From assembly GCF_039768865.1 (NCBI RefSeq), contig NZ_JBDMZQ010000006.1: 27,443 bases of DNA. The stretch is one strand, 5' to 3'. The stretch comes from Wenyingzhuangia sp039768865 (GTDB lineage: Bacteria > Bacteroidota > Bacteroidia > Flavobacteriales > Flavobacteriaceae). Under the pieces are notes generated by a model. It saw only the letters and a program-made list of their open reading frames with translations, made no database searches and was not told the DNA's origin. Shown piece by piece: positions 24,498 to 27,443 of the stretch. How positions within the stretch are numbered: position 1 is the first letter of the stretch; each line of letters opens with the position of its first letter. The position numbers and the translations under genes were made by a program.

Positions 24498-24505
24498 CAA
24501 ACATA
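24498..24505 (-). promoter_or_regulatory. -7 promoter element (TATGTTTG) for ftsE
   Basis: On the minus strand TATGTTTG matches TAnnTTTG and ends 17 bases before the ATG. Its GTTTG pairs with CAAAC just downstream (24486-24490), so a 5-bp inverted repeat overlaps the element and the likely start point. No -33 TTG. Confidence 0.5.
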
Positions 24506-24707
24506 TCTAAAAATAGATGAATTTTAAAATTAATGATAAGATGCTTTCTAAGAATTCCCATATTGATTTTGGAGTAGCTTTTGTATTTGAGTTGCTTTTT
24601 CAATTGATCTTGTGGCTAGACTTTCTTTTAGAATAAAAAACATAGTTAATAGGTAAATTAACAGAGAGATTATTTAATTTTAGTATTTGAATAAATAGGA
24701 AGAATCT

Positions 24708-27443
24708 ATGAATAAAAGACTTGTAAGCTTATTAGCTGTAATACTTTTGATTTCAGAGATGTCAATGGCTCAGAGTAGTTATAAAGAAACCCCTTCGTTG
24801 AAGTGGTATAACAAAGGGGTACACGCTTTTGACAATGAGGAGTATGGCTTAGCCAAAAAATACTTTCACAAATCAATAGTTGATGATTTTAATAAATCTA
24901 CTATTATGGTTTATCAGTTATTGACCAACTTGGCTTTAAATGAACAGAAAGCAGGGAGTCAAACAGAAAATTATTTAGAGTTAAATCCATTTACAAGTCA
25001 AAAAACGATCTTGACTCTAGCGCTGTCTAACTATTACTTTAATCGTAATCAGTACAAGAAGGCTTTAGGTTTTTTTCATAAGTTAGATGTTAAACTCCTA
25101 ACTCGATCGCAAGAAAACAATTACAATTACAAGTTGGCTTTTGCCAACTTTACGCAGAAAAATTACACAAAAGCTAAGCAATATTTAATTCCAATCTCTA
25201 AAAGCGGGGCCTATCAAAAGCAAGCGAACTACTATTTAGGTAGTATTGCCATGGAGCGCCAAGATTATGATGCTGCTTTGTTTCATTTTGGTTTTGTTGA
25301 GGAAGATCCTAAGTATTACAGAGAGATAATGTATCAAAAGTTGGTCATTTTATATTCAAAAAACGACTATCAAAAAGTAATTGAACTAGGGAAAATTTAT
25401 TTTCCTAAACTCAAAAGGGTCTCAGAAAAATCCGAAATATCCAAAATCATAGGAGAGAGTTATTTTCATATTCACAACTATAAACAAGCTGTTTTATATT
25501 TGAGCAATTATAAAGGGAAGTATGGAAGATTCACAGGATCAGATCATTATTTTTTAGGATACGCACATAGTCAGTTAGAAGAATATTCAGCTGCCATTAA
25601 AAAGTTCAACCAAATTATTGATGAAAAAAGTGCTATTTCTCAAAATGCACATTACCATTTGGGTCATTGTTATTTGAAATTAAATCAAAAGGCACAAGCT
25701 TTAAATGCCTTTAAAAACGCATCAGAAATGAGTTTTGATTCTGAAATACAAAAGGATGCTTTTTTAAATTATGCTAAATTAAGTTATGACATAGGGAATC
25801 CTTATAAAAGCAGTTCAGATGTGTTGCAAGATTTTGTAGATGCATATCCAGATGCATCTGAGACCAACTTTGTAGAAAGTTTAATTGTGAATGCTTACTT
25901 ACAATTTAAAGATTATCAAGGCGCAATTGATTATTATGAAACTCAAAAGTTATTAAAGGACGAACAATATCAACAGTTGTTATTATTGAGAGGTTTTGAA
26001 TTGTTTACTGAAAAAAAACACAAACTTGCTTTGACTTTTTTTGACCAAACAGTAAGCATGTATGATGATCCCAAGATCAAAGCGAAAGCTTTGTTTTGGA
26101 AGGCAGAAACATTGGCAGAACTTTATGACTTTAAAGCTGCGACCTATCATTACAGAGATTTTTTAAATAGTGAAAACTCAAAACATTTAACAGAGTATGC
26201 CGATGGATTTTATGGTTTAGCCTATAGTTTATTTCAACAAAAAAACTATAAAGACGCCATAACCTACTTTATCAATTACCTAACTTTAGCAAATGATGAT
26301 GCGAAAAAAAGAAGTGCTGTATTGCGAATTGCAGATTGCCATTTTGTAAATAAGACGTATTGGAGTGCTTTGTCATTCTACAATAAAATAATAAAAGAAA
26401 ATAAAGGTCAGGTAGATTATGCTTTGTATCAAAAAGCTTTATCCTATGGGTTTTTAGGAAAAAATGATCAGAAAATTAAAACGCTCCAAAAAATACAAAA
26501 TCAATTCAAAATATCGGCCTATTTAGATAAGTCTTATTTTGCTTTGGGTAATATATTTGCAAACAAGGGTCAGAATACGGATGCATTAGCCGCCTATGAT
26601 GATTTGATTTTTATGTATCCAAAAAGTCCGTTGGTAGCAAAGGCAAAGTTGAAAACAGGAATTATTTTGTTTAACACGAACAATTATAAAGGGTCTATAA
26701 ACGTGTTAAAAAGAATAGTTGCTGACTATCCTGGCACCTCTGAGGCGGTACAGGCCGTCAACATGGCCGAACAAGTTTATAAAGAGTTGGGGCAGGTTGA
26801 TGTTTATGCGAAGTGGGCTACTCAATTAGAGTTTATGAATATTACAGATGCAGACATTGACAATTCAATGTACGAAGTTGCGGAACATAAATATTTTAAC
26901 AATGATCTCAAAGGAGCTATTTCAAGTTTCAAAAAGTATCTCATTAATTTTCCTAAAGGGAACCACGCACTAGCAGCTCACTTTTGCCTAGCACAAGCTT
27001 ATTTTAATACCGGTGCAAAAAAAAGAGCGTTACCAGAATACAAGAAAGTTTTAGAGATCAACACCAATGAATATACTGAGGAGGCATTAAACAAATTGTC
27101 TCAATTATACTTAGAAAATGAACAATGGGAAGCGGCCAGCAAATTACTTTCAAGAATAGAAAAAGAAACCTCAAATACACAAAGTAAAGTATATGCACAG
27201 AGTAACCTGATGAAATATTATTTTCAAAAAGAAAATTTTACACAAGTGTTGCACTATACAGATAAGGTAATTCGTAACAGAAACAGCAAAGCAGATGCGG
27301 TCCTGGATGCTTACGTATATGGAGCTAGAGGTGCGGTAATTATAAATCAGGATTCAATAGCTAAGCAATATTACAATCAATTGGAAATTATTGGTGATAG
27401 AAAGGTAAAAGCAGAAGCTAACTATTACAAAGCATTTTGGTTA
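24708..27443 (+). CDS. Large exported TPR-repeat protein (cut by window edge)
   Basis: A frame of 912 codons, open to the right edge with no stop. It starts with the signal peptide MNKRLVSLLAVILLISEMSM followed by AQ, so the protein is exported, probably periplasmic. The rest is almost all tetratricopeptide repeats, with the pattern of helical pairs (YYLGSIAMERQDYDAALFHF, AHYHLGHCYLKLNQKAQALN, SYFALGNIFANKGQNTDAL, AAHFCLAQAYFNTGAKKRAL). Long flavobacterial proteins of this kind are known, but their function is not. TPR arrays act as scaffolds in envelope assembly and BamD-like complexes. The start is ATG after an A-rich leader. A near-consensus -7 element, TAATTTTA (24675-24682), lies 25 bases upstream. 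It is divergent from ftsE. Confidence 0.88.
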   Translation, partial: MNKRLVSLLAVILLISEMSMAQSSYKETPSLKWYNKGVHAFDNEEYGLAKKYFHKSIVDDFNKSTIMVYQLLTNLALNEQKAGSQTENYLELNPFTSQKTILTLALSNYYFNRNQYKKALGFFHKLDVKLLTRSQENNYNYKLAFANFTQKNYTKAKQYLIPISKSGAYQKQANYYLGSIAMERQDYDAALFHFGFVEEDPKYYREIMYQKLVILYSKNDYQKVIELGKIYFPKLKRVSEKSEISKIIGESYFHIHNYKQAVLYLSNYKGKYGRFTGSDHYFLGYAHSQLEEYSAAIKKFNQIIDEKSAISQNAHYHLGHCYLKLNQKAQALNAFKNASEMSFDSEIQKDAFLNYAKLSYDIGNPYKSSSDVLQDFVDAYPDASETNFVESLIVNAYLQFKDYQGAIDYYETQKLLKDEQYQQLLLLRGFELFTEKKHKLALTFFDQTVSMYDDPKIKAKALFWKAETLAELYDFKAATYHYRDFLNSENSKHLTEYADGFYGLAYSLFQQKNYKDAITYFINYLTLANDDAKKRSAVLRIADCHFVNKTYWSALSFYNKIIKENKGQVDYALYQKALSYGFLGKNDQKIKTLQKIQNQFKISAYLDKSYFALGNIFANKGQNTDALAAYDDLIFMYPKSPLVAKAKLKTGIILFNTNNYKGSINVLKRIVADYPGTSEAVQAVNMAEQVYKELGQVDVYAKWATQLEFMNITDADIDNSMYEVAEHKYFNNDLKGAISSFKKYLINFPKGNHALAAHFCLAQAYFNTGAKKRALPEYKKVLEINTNEYTEEALNKLSQLYLENEQWEAASKLLSRIEKETSNTQSKVYAQSNLMKYYFQKENFTQVLHYTDKVIRNRNSKADAVLDAYVYGARGAVIINQDSIAKQYYNQLEIIGDRKVKAEANYYKAFWL

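Noticed and set aside
1..27443. tRNA/rRNA genes, CRISPR arrays, insertion sequences, phage genes
   Set aside because: No intergenic stretch showed tRNA T-arm-like sequence, regular repeat-spacer pattern, transposase or terminal inverted repeats by eye. A tRNAscan-SE and ISfinder run would settle it.

Overview
The window looks like a chromosomal segment from a member of the Flavobacteriaceae (Bacteroidota), probably marine. It is AT-rich. Genes start close behind the Bacteroidota -7 promoter element TAnnTTTG, and ribosome binding sites are weak and A-rich. Several proteins are typically flavobacterial: DnaG without zinc ligands, a T9SS C-terminal sorting domain, FtsE ending in EVVHQ, and the DUF1800/DUF1501 pair. 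I cannot name the genus from the sequence. There are 24 protein genes, two of them cut by the window edges. No gap between genes exceeds 300 bases. I saw no rRNA, tRNA, CRISPR array, insertion sequence, prophage or other sign of recent transfer.

Layout. 1-1661 (minus): a polysaccharide flippase followed by dut, which is cut by the window edge. 1852-3057 (plus): a small four-helix membrane protein and a PlsC-type acyltransferase, meeting tail to tail with an omega-amidase-type nitrilase (3060-3833, minus). 4082-5074: gpsA. 5280-6763 (minus): pheS and a conserved small protein. 6943-7419 (minus): a c-type cytochrome lipoprotein. 7634-8977: NADP-glutamate dehydrogenase. 9071-10162: DNA polymerase IV. 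10256-14047 (plus): DUF1800, DUF1501 and a Gre-like factor. 14064-16124 (minus): a DEAD-box helicase and a coiled-coil membrane protein. 16266-18198: clpP-clpX, closed by a hairpin terminator. 18313-20388: dnaG. 20485-23792: a three-gene glycan operon (glycosyltransferase, deacetylase-like protein, glycosyltransferase). 23803-24480 (minus): ftsE. 24708 to the edge: a very long TPR protein.

Most of the window is housekeeping: replication (dnaG, dinB), proteolysis (clpPX), translation (pheS), lipid precursors (gpsA, plsC), nitrogen assimilation (gdhA) and division (ftsE). The accessory parts are the cell-surface genes. These are the flippase, the glycan operon, the cytochrome lipoprotein, and the DUF1800/DUF1501 pair, whose second member carries both a twin-arginine signal and a C-terminal domain resembling the type IX secretion signal.

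Two patterns run across the window. Exact TAnnTTTG elements lie 17-25 bases before the start codon of eight genes, which implies very short 5' leaders. Five genes (flippase, gpsA, dinB, dnaG, first glycosyltransferase) have no usable ATG and appear to start at TTG. I found no clearly new multi-gene system. The best leads are the Tat/T9SS DUF1501 protein with its signal-less DUF1800 partner, the zinc-less primase, and the HX4E acyltransferase.
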